Shown: positions 25,297-34,293, counted from the stretch's first letter. The stretch: 64,000 bases of DNA from an uncultured Lachnospiraceae bacterium (GCA_947628225.1 CANQYY010000012.1:1-64000), one strand, 5' to 3'. Numbers and translations are program-made. Notes: generated from the sequence alone by a model not told the origin.

Positions 25297-25869
25297 GTGC
25301 TCTCGGGAAAGGAAGCAAAAAAAAGGATGGAGGAGGATGCGCTTCTAAGAAAATACGGAATGGGTTTATTGAAAAGCCAGCTGTTAAATCTGGGGGTGAT
25401 ATTTCTCCTGGCGGTAATTAGCAGGCGCTGGCTGGAAATATTACTTTTCGTACCGGCTTTTATTTCTCTCCGGCGGTATGCGGGAGGCTACCACGGTAAG
25501 AATGAAAGAACCTGTTTCTGGCTGTCCTCTCTTATCATGGCAGTATCTGTTATTGCCATGATCTGGCTGGAAAACCGGATAGAAGCCAATCCGGACGTCG
25601 TGACCATACTCGCTATATGGGAGTGCATAGCCGGCATTTTTATTTGCGCCATGGCTCCGGTAGAAGCGCCAAAAAAACCGTTGGATGCGTTGGAAAAAAA
25701 GGTATATAGAAGGCGCGCCATCCTGGTGCTGGCGATTCAAATGGTAATTGCCTGCCTGCTTCTTTTCCTGGTCGGAGGAATTGGTTCTGCCATAGTAGTG
25801 GCGCACAGCGTCATTGCCATTTCGATGGGATGCGCGAAGCTGCTACAGAACACCCACTGTCCGCAGTAA
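25297..25869 (+). CDS. agrB: AgrB-family membrane endopeptidase
   Basis: 190 residues with five or six membrane helices. The catalytic pair of AgrB is visible: H66 and C73 in RYAGGYHGKNERTC, seven residues apart as are H77 and C84 in S. aureus AgrB. The enzyme cuts the AgrD precursor at the end of the ring segment and forms the thiolactone. A TTG at 25291 is only 2 nt from GGAGG (25284-25288), so the GTG at 25297 is preferred. Its end overlaps the end of the convergent transporter gene by 27 nt. The order agrA-agrC-agrA-agrD-unknown-agrB differs from the staphylococcal agrB-D-C-A. Confidence 0.9.
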   Translation: MLSGKEAKKRMEEDALLRKYGMGLLKSQLLNLGVIFLLAVISRRWLEILLFVPAFISLRRYAGGYHGKNERTCFWLSSLIMAVSVIAMIWLENRIEANPDVVTILAIWECIAGIFICAMAPVEAPKKPLDALEKKVYRRRAILVLAIQMVIACLLLFLVGGIGSAIVVAHSVIAISMGCAKLLQNTHCPQ

Positions 25870-26784
25870 AAAAATCCACATTGTCAGAGTGACAGAGGAT
25901 AACAGGGTTGTCAGTACAATAATACTGGAAGTCAGAGTACTGTCGTTCCCTGTATTCTTTGCCATAATATAGCAGGATACCGTGGAGGGGGAGCCAAGCA
26001 TAATAAGGATTGCCATAAGCTCCTGATTGCGGTAGCCGAAGAAAATAGCAAGAGGTAAAAAAAGCGCAGAAAGTAAAATAAGTTTAATAAAGGAAGCCGC
26101 AAGGGTCGGCTTTATTTTTTTTATTGCTTTGCGCCCCTCGAAACCGGCGCCAATCGATATCAGAGCAAGAGGAGTTGCCGTATTTCCCACACTGCGTATC
26201 GCCTTATCCAAAAACAGCGGAAAATGAAAATGAAAGAACGCAAAGGGGAGGGCGATGAGAATGCTGAGGAGAATCGGATTTTTCAGTACGCTGACAAACG
26301 TGTCTTTTAAGTTTGGTTTCTGGTTGCCATGATTACCCTTTAATGTCAGGATGATAACGGCAAAAATATTAAAAAGAGGAACGGCGCCGATGATCATTAA
26401 AGGCGCCATCCCCGCCCCGTCGTACATGTTGTCAATAAAGGCAAGCCCCAGGATTGCCGCGCTGCTCCGATAGGAAGCCTGAATAAAGGCTCCCTTTTCC
26501 GATTCCTCCTTCATAAAAATTTCGGTCAGCCCCCAGATAACCAGTATAATAAACAGGGTGACCAAAAAACAAAACAGGACATAGCCGCCGTCAAAGCCGG
26601 AACGGATATCATTTTCTGTCAAATCCTGAAAGACAAGGGCCGGTAGGGCGACCATAAAAACATATTTATCGGCGATTTTTGTGAAGTGTTCGTCAATGAG
26701 ATGAACCCGGTACAAAAATTTCCCCAGTAAGATCATAAGGAAAATAGGAAGAGTGGCATTTATGCTGTATATAAAATTATCCAT
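25843..26784 (-). CDS. AEC-family (auxin efflux carrier-type) transporter
   Basis: 313 residues with about ten membrane helices in two halves. The protein has the pattern of AEC permeases, which in bacteria move malate, other organic acids or amino acids. Conserved-looking helix-break segments include ATPLALISIGAGFEG and LGSPSTVSCYIMAK. GGAGG (26793-26797) sets the start. The final 27 nt overlap the end of agrB on the other strand. Substrate cannot be predicted; nothing in the neighbourhood decides it. Confidence 0.82.
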   Translation of the reverse strand: MDNFIYSINATLPIFLMILLGKFLYRVHLIDEHFTKIADKYVFMVALPALVFQDLTENDIRSGFDGGYVLFCFLVTLFIILVIWGLTEIFMKEESEKGAFIQASYRSSAAILGLAFIDNMYDGAGMAPLMIIGAVPLFNIFAVIILTLKGNHGNQKPNLKDTFVSVLKNPILLSILIALPFAFFHFHFPLFLDKAIRSVGNTATPLALISIGAGFEGRKAIKKIKPTLAASFIKLILLSALFLPLAIFFGYRNQELMAILIMLGSPSTVSCYIMAKNTGNDSTLTSSIIVLTTLLSSVTLTMWIFLLRTVGVL

Positions 26785-26856
26785 CTGTTATACCTCCGAA
26801 GAAAACCTCTGTATTTACATAGATAGTGTATCACAAATTACAGGGATGGAAAAGAG

Positions 26857-26885
26857 TTTACACCGGATAGAAAAATAGGTATAAT
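26857..26885 (+). promoter_or_regulatory. Predicted sigma-A promoter of araD
   Basis: TTTACA (26857-26862), 17-nt spacer, TATAAT (26880-26885), 29 nt before the araD start codon. Confidence 0.7.
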
Positions 26886-26914
26886 AAAAACAAAGTTTTT
26901 TCAGGAGGTGGAGC

Positions 26915-27610
26915 ATGTTAGAACAGTTGAAAAAAGAAGTTTATGAGGCAAATATGGAGCTCTGTGAAAAAGGGATGGTAATTTACACCTGGGGCAATGT
27001 CAGCGGCATTGACCGCGAACACAATTATGTAGTAATTAAACCGAGCGGGGTGGACTATGAGGAACTCTCCCCGGAGGATATGGTTGTGGTGGATTTTAAC
27101 CAGAATGTGATCGAGGGGAAATACCGGCCTTCTTCCGACACGGCAACCCATATTGAGCTATATAAGGCATATCCATCCTTAGCCGGCGTGGTACATACCC
27201 ATTCCGTATGGGCGGTTACCTTTGCCCAGGCGGGTATGGAGATCCCGGCGCTGGGTACGACCCATGCCGATTATTTTTATGGCGATATTCCCTGCACGAG
27301 AGATTTGACCGCAGAGGAGATCAATCTGGATTATGAGAGGAACACCGGGCTGGTGATCGTTGAAACGATCGGAGATAAAGACCCTTTGGAAGTCCCGGGG
27401 ATTGTAGTGAAAAATCATGGGCCGTTTACTTGGGGAACCTCTCCGGCAAACGCCGTATACAATGCCGTCGTGCTGGACAAGGTGGCGGAAATGGCGCATC
27501 ACACCCTGACCCTGAATCCGCGGGTTGGGCGGGCGCCCCAGTATTTGCTGGATAAACACTATTTCAGAAAGCATGGTGCGGATGCGTATTATGGACAAGA
27601 TACGGTTTAA
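26915..27610 (+). CDS. araD: L-ribulose-5-phosphate 4-epimerase
   Basis: 231 residues, class II aldolase/epimerase family. The enzyme interconverts L-ribulose-5-phosphate and D-xylulose-5-phosphate. Zinc-site histidines are seen in VVHTHSVWA and in [15 protein letters not shown] near residue 30 and [16 protein letters not shown] form the phosphate-binding part. The C-terminal [14 protein letters not shown] is typical of AraD. CAGGAGGTG precedes the ATG. No araA or araB is adjacent, so it may serve pentose or ascorbate-type use from elsewhere. A nuclease-like gene overlaps its end. Confidence 0.93.
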   Translation: MLEQLKKEVYEANMELCEKGMVIYTWGNVSGIDREHNYVVIKPSGVDYEELSPEDMVVVDFNQNVIEGKYRPSSDTATHIELYKAYPSLAGVVHTHSVWAVTFAQAGMEIPALGTTHADYFYGDIPCTRDLTAEEINLDYERNTGLVIVETIGDKDPLEVPGIVVKNHGPFTWGTSPANAVYNAVVLDKVAEMAHHTLTLNPRVGRAPQYLLDKHYFRKHGADAYYGQDTV

Positions 27611-28325
27611 TCAGGCGACGGCAAAAATACTATCCAGAGAGAGGGAAAATCATGGAATCGGGACGTTGGGAGAGAAGACGCTCCATGCCGTGGTTAAAAA
27701 TTATGTGGAGCCGGACGAGGATTTCCATGAAACTCCTTTGGAGGGATATGTGGCGGATGTGTACCGGGAGGGACGGGTATTTGAAATCCAGACTGCGAAT
27801 TTTAATACCATGCGCGCCAAGCTATCGGCATTCCTGCCCCTGTATCCGGTTACTATCGTATATCCGGTTCCGGCGACAAAATGGCTCTGCTGGCTGGATG
27901 AAGAAACGGGGGAAATATCAGGACGGCGGAAATCTCCCAAAAGGGGAACTCCCTATGCGGTTTTCCGGGAACTTTATAAAATTAAATCCTTTCTGAAGGA
28001 TGCTAACTTATCCATCCATATCCTGCTGATCGATATGGAGGAAACCAGGCTTTTGAACGGGTGGAGCGCCGATCGGAAAAAGGGTTCCTGCCGGCTGGAT
28101 CGGGTTCCCATTGGCTTAGTGGAGGAGATTCATCTGGACTGCCTTGAGGATTACCGGATGCTGGTGCCGCCGCAGCTGCAGGAGTTTACCTCAAAGGAAT
28201 ATGCAAAGGCGACAAAGCTGACGTTGCCCAATGCCCAGAAGGCTCTGAATATATTATATTTTCTCGGAATGGTACAACGGGTGGGAAAGACAGGGAACAG
28301 CTATTTGTATGAGGTTACGGAGTGA
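27591..28325 (+). CDS. Putative PD-(D/E)XK-like domain plus winged helix, function unknown
   Basis: 244 residues, no signal peptide. The N-terminal 150 residues look like a restriction-endonuclease-like fold. A helix with [13 protein letters not shown] is followed by D56 and, on the next strand, E65-I-Q67 ([14 protein letters not shown]), a variant of the D...(D/E)xK signature in which Gln replaces Lys, as in some nuclease families. A strand with [12 protein letters not shown] and a Lys/Arg-rich part follow. The last 65 residues ([20 protein letters not shown], then a beta wing) look like a winged helix. The start is uncertain: ATG at 27591 or 27582, both inside the end of araD and with a poor ribosome-binding site, so translational coupling is likely. 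Function is inferred only from pattern. Confidence 0.68.
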   Translation: MDKIRFNQATAKILSRERENHGIGTLGEKTLHAVVKNYVEPDEDFHETPLEGYVADVYREGRVFEIQTANFNTMRAKLSAFLPLYPVTIVYPVPATKWLCWLDEETGEISGRRKSPKRGTPYAVFRELYKIKSFLKDANLSIHILLIDMEETRLLNGWSADRKKGSCRLDRVPIGLVEEIHLDCLEDYRMLVPPQLQEFTSKEYAKATKLTLPNAQKALNILYFLGMVQRVGKTGNSYLYEVTE

Positions 28326-28367
28326 TACGGGGAAAAAGCTTATGTGAGATTTTGGAATGGAGGTTAT

Positions 28368-29411
28368 ATGGGTCAGAGGATATTGAATATAGGTGGGATT
28401 GAGATAGGAGAGGGAAAACGCCCGCTGGTAATACCGGAAATCGGTATCAATCATGGCGGCAGCCTTGACATAGCAAAGCAGATGGTAAAAGCAGCCTATT
28501 TAGCCGGGGCGAGGCTGATCAAGCATCAGACCCATATTGTCGAGGATGAAATGGCGCCGGCGGCGAAAGCAGTCGTGCCGGGAAACGCCGATGTTTCCAT
28601 TTATGATATTATGGCAGAGTGCGCCCTGACAGAGGAAGAAGAGCAGGAAATGAAACGCTACACGGAAAGTTTTGGGATGGTATTCATCAGTACGCCGTTT
28701 TCCCGGGCAGCAGCGGAGCGGTTGGAGAGATTGGGCGTATCGGCGTATAAAATCGGATCAGGAGAGATGAATCATTATCCGCTCATTGACTATGTGGCAT
28801 CCTTTGGAAAGCCAATGATTGTATCCACGGGGATGAATGATATACGGGCGATTCATAAGACGGTCGATATTATGGAACGGAGGGGAGTTCCCTATGCGCT
28901 GATGCACACGACAAATCTGTATCCTACCAAGCCGGAGCAGGTGCGGTTGGGAGCGATGGCAGAGATGATGAGAGAATTTCCGGGCGTTCCGGTGGGACTT
29001 TCTGACCATACCCTGAACAATAATGCCTGCAAAGCGGCATTGGCGCTCGGAGCTAATCTGGTGGAGCGGCATTTTACGGATACCATGCAAAGAACCGGGC
29101 CGGATGTCCCGTGTTCCATGGACAAGGAAGCTCTGGAGGATTTACTGGCGGCGGCGAACGAAATCCCAAAGATGCTGGGAGGGGAGAAAAAGCCGCTGGC
29201 AGAGGAACAGGTGACCATTGATTTTGCCTTTGCCACCGCCGTTACGATTGCTCCGGTAAAGAAGGGGGACGTTTTCACAAAAGAAAACCTCTGGGTAAAA
29301 CGGCCGGGAACCGGCGAGATTTTCGCAGAGGATTACGGGAAAATATTGGGGCGCAGAGCTGTACGGGAGATTGCGAAGGACGTGCAGCTGACGTGGGATA
29401 TGGTAGAATAG
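28368..29411 (+). CDS. NeuB/SpsE-type sialic acid synthase family protein
   Basis: 347 residues. The N-terminal TIM barrel begins with VIPEIGINHGGSLDIA, the phosphoenolpyruvate-binding signature of NeuB enzymes. It continues with KHQTHIVEDEM, KIGSGEMNHYPLIDYVA and GLSDHT. The C-terminal 60 residues form the antifreeze-like SAF domain (TAVTIAPVKKGDVFTKENLW). The family condenses PEP with an N-acyl hexosamine to make a nonulosonic acid. TGGAGG is 4 nt before the ATG at 28368. There is no CMP-transferase, epimerase or aminotransferase partner in the window, so the sugar (sialic, legionaminic, pseudaminic or a spore-coat sugar) cannot be named. Confidence 0.85.
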   Translation: MGQRILNIGGIEIGEGKRPLVIPEIGINHGGSLDIAKQMVKAAYLAGARLIKHQTHIVEDEMAPAAKAVVPGNADVSIYDIMAECALTEEEEQEMKRYTESFGMVFISTPFSRAAAERLERLGVSAYKIGSGEMNHYPLIDYVASFGKPMIVSTGMNDIRAIHKTVDIMERRGVPYALMHTTNLYPTKPEQVRLGAMAEMMREFPGVPVGLSDHTLNNNACKAALALGANLVERHFTDTMQRTGPDVPCSMDKEALEDLLAAANEIPKMLGGEKKPLAEEQVTIDFAFATAVTIAPVKKGDVFTKENLWVKRPGTGEIFAEDYGKILGRRAVREIAKDVQLTWDMVE

Positions 29412-29414
29412 TTA

Positions 29415-29452
29415 CCGAAAAAATTTGTGCCGCCGGTTAATTGACTGGCGGC
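29415..29452 (-). terminator. Terminator of the ASST-like gene
   Basis: GCCGCC/GGCGGC stem (29429-29434 with 29447-29452) overlaps the stop codon; on the minus strand it is followed by ACAAATTTTTTC. Confidence 0.6.
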
Positions 29453-30801
29453 GCCGTTTGTCTTGTGCGGGACAGGGTAACCGTGTCTTTAAGCACCTTC
29501 TGGCTGCCGTCGGTAAACCGGAGAACGATGGAATAGGTGCCGCTGTACATTTCCGTAAAAGGAACGGCAAGAATATAAGGGTAATCCTCATAGGCTTCCT
29601 CCGTCAGGGCAGGGAAGGTCAGATCCATCTGATAGATACGGTCTGTTTTGACAAACAAAATTTCCTGTAAACGGTGTCCTCTGGTAGAAACAAGCAGGGT
29701 ATCCCCGCACAGGGAAAAGCGCATCCGGTGGAGCCCCGCCATATCTTCAAGACTGACTGCCTCTGTTGTTTCAATGGAGGCGCCTTTGTAAAGAACCGGC
29801 GCTTTTAACCAGCCGGTTACCGGATACGGAATTTCTGTAAAAGGCTCCCCGCCGCTTTGAAATTCCTTTTGGATCAGATCAGAAAGCATATCCAAATGCT
29901 GTCTGGTTATTTTTATGCCAAAATGTTCTTGCGAAGATTCCTTGTCAGGGGTTACTTTTACGATAGCGCCGGTCTGGCGGTTAAGCTCTAACAGGATATG
30001 CTCGGAACCGTCAGAGGAAGGGGTATAAAGAGCGAGATTTCCTCCCGGCTCCTTCTCTCCCGCAATATCTGTGATTCCGCTTCCCACATAGTATGTCCGG
30101 TAAAATCTTCCCAACAGATCAAATTCATGTAAATGGGTCGGCAGAGGGAGCTGCCCTGTGCGTGTCCGGACGGCGGCGTCCGCCAGTAAAAAATGTCCGT
30201 GGGAAATAGGAATTATTTTGGCGTCGCTGGCGGCGACGCTGAGGGAATACCGGATATTGCCCTCCGGATCACAAAAGGACGGGCAGTTGTCGGACTCTCT
30301 GCCTGCATCTGGCGGGAGAGATGCCGAGCCGGTTTTGATGCGGATAGTCCGGGTGGCAAGAGTATTTCCGTCTGAAGCGAGTAACGTCAGTTCCACGACA
30401 TTGTCGGTATCCGGATACAGCCCAAATATCGGACAGACATGGGTAGTTGCGGGGGTCGGATAGGCATAGGAATAATCGGATTCCTTTGTGCGTCCCTTTA
30501 CCAGATAAGAAAGACGGCAGGGAGAATCGGTGCGGAAGATGGCAAGAGCTGTCAGCGGTGTGGTTTTATATGGATTTAAAATAAGCTTCATGGAATCAAA
30601 AGTCAAATGATTCGTCCCCAATATATCCCGAATCATTTCCTGCTGTCTGCGGGTCTGCTCCGTGTAGGGGAGTCGGGAGGAAATACGGCTGTCCGCGGTA
30701 AGATTCAGGCGGAGCCGGTTTAAACTCATGTAATCAATTTTCCCTGTGGCAAAATGGAACTGCGCCCACTCCTTTATCCTTGTCGAAATTTTTACAGACA
30801 T
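29437..30801 (-). CDS. ASST-like protein lacking the catalytic core
   Basis: 454 residues, no signal peptide. Its N-terminal and middle parts align by eye with the arylsulfate sulfotransferase at 37605-39632. Paired segments include NPYKTTPLTALAIF with NPYGEAPLTALALF, FGLYPDTDNVVEL with LGLYPGKVNEIHF, GHFLLADA with GHFLFLES, LLGRFYRTYYV with FLGRVHMSYMV, and ELNRQTGAIVKV with EIDRQTGQIVKK. The propeller segment that carries the active-site His-x-Asn, Arg and nucleophilic His is absent, and the His pair of the other protein is replaced by GSGITD. It is about 220 residues shorter. The frame is intact with a good ribosome-binding site (GGAGG), so it is a maintained protein, probably a binding or regulatory paralog rather than an enzyme. 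It lies 75 nt behind the agcS gene. Confidence 0.75.
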   Translation of the reverse strand: MSVKISTRIKEWAQFHFATGKIDYMSLNRLRLNLTADSRISSRLPYTEQTRRQQEMIRDILGTNHLTFDSMKLILNPYKTTPLTALAIFRTDSPCRLSYLVKGRTKESDYSYAYPTPATTHVCPIFGLYPDTDNVVELTLLASDGNTLATRTIRIKTGSASLPPDAGRESDNCPSFCDPEGNIRYSLSVAASDAKIIPISHGHFLLADAAVRTRTGQLPLPTHLHEFDLLGRFYRTYYVGSGITDIAGEKEPGGNLALYTPSSDGSEHILLELNRQTGAIVKVTPDKESSQEHFGIKITRQHLDMLSDLIQKEFQSGGEPFTEIPYPVTGWLKAPVLYKGASIETTEAVSLEDMAGLHRMRFSLCGDTLLVSTRGHRLQEILFVKTDRIYQMDLTFPALTEEAYEDYPYILAVPFTEMYSGTYSIVLRFTDGSQKVLKDTVTLSRTRQTAPPVN

Positions 30802-30875
30802 GCTAATCCTCCTTTGTGGAACTTGTTCTTATAATGCAATTATAATACAAAAAATATGTAAAATATATGTTTTTT

Positions 30876-32171
30876 TTATAAAAACTTGTTTCGGCAGCGG
30901 ATTAGCATATAGAAAGAGGGGATAAGGAGAAAAAGATTAATAAAATCCGTCAATTCCCATACCAGATTAAGAGGCATGACGCCGCCAATAAAAATCATGG
31001 CAATGTACAGATACTGGTAGAAGGCACAGCCTTTGCCCCGGAACAGAAATTCAAAGCCCTGCCTGCCAAAATAGCTCCAGCCCACCAGGGTGGCGAGGGC
31101 AAAGGAGATAATGGCTATCGCCAGTATTTCATCCCCGAAGAAGGGGAGTTTGGAAAAGGCGGCAGCGGTTAAGGAGCCGGCAGATAAATGTTGCCATTCG
31201 GAGGCATATTCCAGTTGATATGCCGTCAGGACAACTCCGGTAATGGCACAGAGGACTACCGTATCCCAAAAAGTGGCGCTCATAGAAATAAGCGCCTGAT
31301 TTTCGGGGCGGGATTCCGAAGAATTACCGGCGATCAGACCGGCAGTTCCCAGACCCGCCTCATTGGTAAAAAGTCCTCTGGCAATACCGTAGCGGACGGC
31401 TTTTCCTATAGTAAAACCGGCGAGGCCGCCGCCAATCTGTGAAAAGCCGAAGGCAGAGGAAACTATCCGGGAAAGGGAGGGCAGCAGATAATCGGCATGC
31501 AGGATGAGGTATAACAAGCATCCCCCGAAAAAGAAAAAAGCCATGGAAGGAACGACTGCCATCGAAAATTTTTCTATCCAATGTCTGCCTAAAATCAAGA
31601 TTAATCCGACAGTAAAAGCGGTAACAATGGCGGTGACAGGGGGGATAATTCCAAATACCTGCTTACAGGTATCGGCAATGGCGTTGCTCTGTGTGGTGCA
31701 GCCAATAAAAAAGGCAGACAGACACAGCGCTGCGCTGTAGAGCAGGGCGAGCTTTTTCTTTCCCAGCAAATACCGGAGCACATACATCGGCCCGCCCTGG
31801 GAATGATTTTTCCCGTCTGTGTGACGGTATTTTGTGCAAAGGAAGGTTTCGGCATAGGTGGTGGCCATTCCCAGCGCCCCGGTCAGCCAGCACCAGAAAA
31901 CGGCGCCGGGCCCCCCGAGATAAACGGCAGTGGAAACGCCTACGATATTACCGGTGCCAAGAGTCGCCGCCAGCGTGGTAGTTAAGGAGCCAAAACGGCT
32001 AAAGCCGGCAGATTTTTTTCCCTTGTCATCCCCCAGCGAAAGCCGGATGCCGCGCAGGATATGGCGCTGCACGAAAGACAGGCGAAAGGTGTAGTAGATG
32101 TGGAGCCCCAAGAGAAGAAGCAGAACCGGCCCACCCCATAAAAATTGGTTGAGTGAGGAAAGAAAGGACAA
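30876..32171 (-). CDS. Alanine/glycine:cation symporter (AgcS family)
   Basis: 431 residues with about eleven membrane helices. Family hallmarks are GTGNIVGVSTAVYLGGPGA near residue 72 and a block around ARGLFTNEAGLGTA. The family takes up alanine or glycine with sodium or protons. The start is at the first Met of the frame; the preceding region is AT-rich and divergent from a DUF5662 gene. Substrate within the family is inferred. Confidence 0.9.
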   Translation of the reverse strand: MSFLSSLNQFLWGGPVLLLLLGLHIYYTFRLSFVQRHILRGIRLSLGDDKGKKSAGFSRFGSLTTTLAATLGTGNIVGVSTAVYLGGPGAVFWCWLTGALGMATTYAETFLCTKYRHTDGKNHSQGGPMYVLRYLLGKKKLALLYSAALCLSAFFIGCTTQSNAIADTCKQVFGIIPPVTAIVTAFTVGLILILGRHWIEKFSMAVVPSMAFFFFGGCLLYLILHADYLLPSLSRIVSSAFGFSQIGGGLAGFTIGKAVRYGIARGLFTNEAGLGTAGLIAGNSSESRPENQALISMSATFWDTVVLCAITGVVLTAYQLEYASEWQHLSAGSLTAAAFSKLPFFGDEILAIAIISFALATLVGWSYFGRQGFEFLFRGKGCAFYQYLYIAMIFIGGVMPLNLVWELTDFINLFLLIPSFYMLIRCRNKFL

Positions 32172-32239
32172 AAGACGCCTCCCGGAAATTGATTACTATA
32201 GTATATGCAAAAGGAATCCGATTTAATGATAACGGTTAA

Positions 32240-32268
32240 TTGCGAAAGGCAGAGAAATATGCTATGAT
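32240..32268 (+). promoter_or_regulatory. Predicted sigma-A promoter of the DUF5662/MATE genes
   Basis: TTGCGA (32240-32245), 17-nt spacer, TATGAT (32263-32268), 36 nt before the start codon. Confidence 0.6.
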
Positions 32269-32304
32269 GAAAGAAACAGCAGGAGGGGAAAAGAGGAACG
32301 CTGC

Positions 32305-32859
32305 ATGAAGATATGGAAACATTTTAAAACAATAACCAGACATCGGCATATTGTAATTGCCCACTGCTTTCGGGCGGGGATATTCTGGCAGGGACTGAGG
32401 CATGATTTATCCAAATACAGTCCCGCGGAATTTATCCCGGGAGCGAAATGCTTTCTGGGGGATAAAAGCCCCAACGAAAAGGAAAGGGAACGATACGGAT
32501 TTTCCAGGGCGTGGCTGCACCATCAGGGACGGAATAAGCACCACTTTGAATACTGGGTTGATTATAACCCGGCGCTGGGGCGCAAGGCGCCGATCCAAAT
32601 GCCTACAAAATACCTGATTGAAATGTTCTGCGACCGGGTGGCGGCAAGCAAGATTTACTATGGCGACGATTATGATGAGGGAAAACCCTTTGCGTATTTT
32701 GACAAGGGAAGAAAACGGCGCTGGATGCATGAAGAAACCTCCCGCCAGTTGGAGGAACTTTTGATAATGCTTCGGGATAAAGGGGAAAAGGAAACCTTTT
32801 CTTACATTAAAAATGTGGTAAAAAAAGAGGGAAAGAAGGATAAGTCACATTGGAAGTAA
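32305..32859 (+). CDS. DUF5662-like protein
   Basis: 184 residues, soluble, rich in His, Trp and Tyr. It begins with a helix of the form HFKTITRHRHIVIAHCFRAG and continues with LRHDLSKYSPAEF, WLHHQGRNKHHFEYWVDY and LIEMFCDRVAASKIY. The spaced His/Asp pairs (RHD, HH, KHH, CDR) suggest a metal-binding, HD-like helical fold. I remember this pattern as DUF5662, common in Clostridia, with no known role. AGAGGA is 9 nt before the ATG. Its end overlaps the MATE gene by 10 nt. Confidence 0.8.
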   Translation: MKIWKHFKTITRHRHIVIAHCFRAGIFWQGLRHDLSKYSPAEFIPGAKCFLGDKSPNEKERERYGFSRAWLHHQGRNKHHFEYWVDYNPALGRKAPIQMPTKYLIEMFCDRVAASKIYYGDDYDEGKPFAYFDKGRKRRWMHEETSRQLEELLIMLRDKGEKETFSYIKNVVKKEGKKDKSHWK

Positions 32860-34190
32860 CAGATTTTACAAAGGGGAGCGTACAAAGGAATATTATGCAG
32901 TTAGCTGTGCCGATGACATTGGCGCAGCTTATTAACGTACTCTATAGCGTAGTAGACCGCATTTATATTGGGCGCATGGAGGGAGGCTCCTCCCTGGCGC
33001 TGACAGGAGTAGGGGTGTGTCTGCCGATTATTACGGTTATCCTTGCCTTTGCCAATCTCATCGGTATGGGAGGCGCTCCCCTGTTTTCCATTGAGCGGGG
33101 AAAACAAAACCAGACAGAGGCGGAATGGATTCAGGGAAATTGTTTTACGCTGCTTGTTGCTTTGGGTTTTTTTCTTACCCTGGCAGGCTTGCTTTTAAAA
33201 CGGCCGTTTCTTTATCTTTTAGGGGCCAGTGACGCCACCTTTCCTTATGCGGATTCCTATCTGACGATTTACCTTTTGGGAAATGTTTTTGTATTGCTCA
33301 GCCTTGGGATGAATAATTTTATTAATGCCCAGGGCTTTGGAAAGACGGGCATGCTCACAGTGGCAATCGGCGCCGGGCTGAACATTATACTGGATCCGGT
33401 TTTTATTTTTGCACTGGAGCTGGGCGTGCGCGGAGCCGCCATTGCCACCGTTATATCACAGTGCGCCGCCGCTATCTGGACCCTGCGCTTTTTAATGGGA
33501 AAGCGCGCGGTCGTCCGGCTGAAAAGAAACCGGCTGATGCCGGAAAAAAAGCGGGTAATACGAATTATGGGACTGGGGGTTTCCGGCTTTACTATGGCGG
33601 TGACCAATTCCCTTGTCCAGATGGTGTGCAACGCCGGCCTTCAGGCTCACGGCGGGGATATTTATGTGGGAGTTATGACGATTATCAATTCTGTCAGAGA
33701 GGTTGTACAGATGCCGGTGTCGGGAATCGGTTCCGGCGCCCAGCCGGTAATGGGATATAATTATGGCGCCGGAAAAAACGACAGAGTGAAAAAAAGTATC
33801 AAATTTATGTCCGGGATAATGATATTGTATACGCTGGGGGCGTGGCTCTTACTCTTTTTGTTCCCCCGGTTCTTTCTCGGTATTTTCAGCAGCGATCGGG
33901 AAGTTTTGGAGGTAGGCGTGAACTGCCTGCATATTTATTTCTTTGGTTTCTTTATGATGGCGCTGCAATTTGCCGGGCAGACCACCTTTACGGCGCTGGG
34001 CTTCAGCCGGCGCGCTGTCTTTTTCTCTATTTTTCGCAAGGTTATCATTGTGATTCCCCTTGTTCTGCTTTTGCCGCATATGGCAAATCTGGGAGTTTTT
34101 GGAGTCTTTCTTGCCGAACCGGTATCAAATTTTATCGGCGGAGGCGTGTGCTTTTTTACCATGATGTTTACCGTTTATAAGAAGATGTGA
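32850..34190 (+). CDS. MATE-family multidrug/toxin efflux transporter
   Basis: 446 residues with twelve membrane helices in two related halves. It begins TKGSVQRNIMQLAVPMTLAQ, a typical MATE start, and contains PVSGIGSGAQPVMGYNYGAG, a conserved MATE block. These proteins export cationic drugs or metabolites using sodium or proton gradients. The start is TTG at 32850, with AGAAGGA 9 nt upstream; it overlaps the preceding gene. The sulfate-activation operon begins 110 nt downstream on the same strand, so an exporter of a sulfated product is conceivable, but this is speculation. Confidence 0.9.
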   Translation: MEVTDFTKGSVQRNIMQLAVPMTLAQLINVLYSVVDRIYIGRMEGGSSLALTGVGVCLPIITVILAFANLIGMGGAPLFSIERGKQNQTEAEWIQGNCFTLLVALGFFLTLAGLLLKRPFLYLLGASDATFPYADSYLTIYLLGNVFVLLSLGMNNFINAQGFGKTGMLTVAIGAGLNIILDPVFIFALELGVRGAAIATVISQCAAAIWTLRFLMGKRAVVRLKRNRLMPEKKRVIRIMGLGVSGFTMAVTNSLVQMVCNAGLQAHGGDIYVGVMTIINSVREVVQMPVSGIGSGAQPVMGYNYGAGKNDRVKKSIKFMSGIMILYTLGAWLLLFLFPRFFLGIFSSDREVLEVGVNCLHIYFFGFFMMALQFAGQTTFTALGFSRRAVFFSIFRKVIIVIPLVLLLPHMANLGVFGVFLAEPVSNFIGGGVCFFTMMFTVYKKM

Positions 34191-34238
34191 TAATTCAATA
34201 CTCCTGCCATAATTGTAACAAATTTTTCATATAATATG

Positions 34239-34293
34239 CCAATAGTAATTAGGACGAAAATGGGAATAGTACAAAAAAAGAACTTACTATTGG
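34239..34293 (+). promoter_or_regulatory. Leader hairpin that touches the cysD ribosome-binding site
   Basis: CCAATAGTAA (34239-34248) and TTACTATTGG (34284-34293) form a perfect 10-bp stem with a 35-nt loop. The right arm ends in the first two G of the ribosome-binding site GGAGGG (34292-34297). It could lower cysD translation unless opened. Confidence 0.55.

Noticed and set aside
29437..30801. ASST-like gene considered a pseudogene
   Set aside because: The frame is uninterrupted over 454 codons, with a good ribosome-binding site and a terminator; loss of the catalytic segment does not look like simple truncation.
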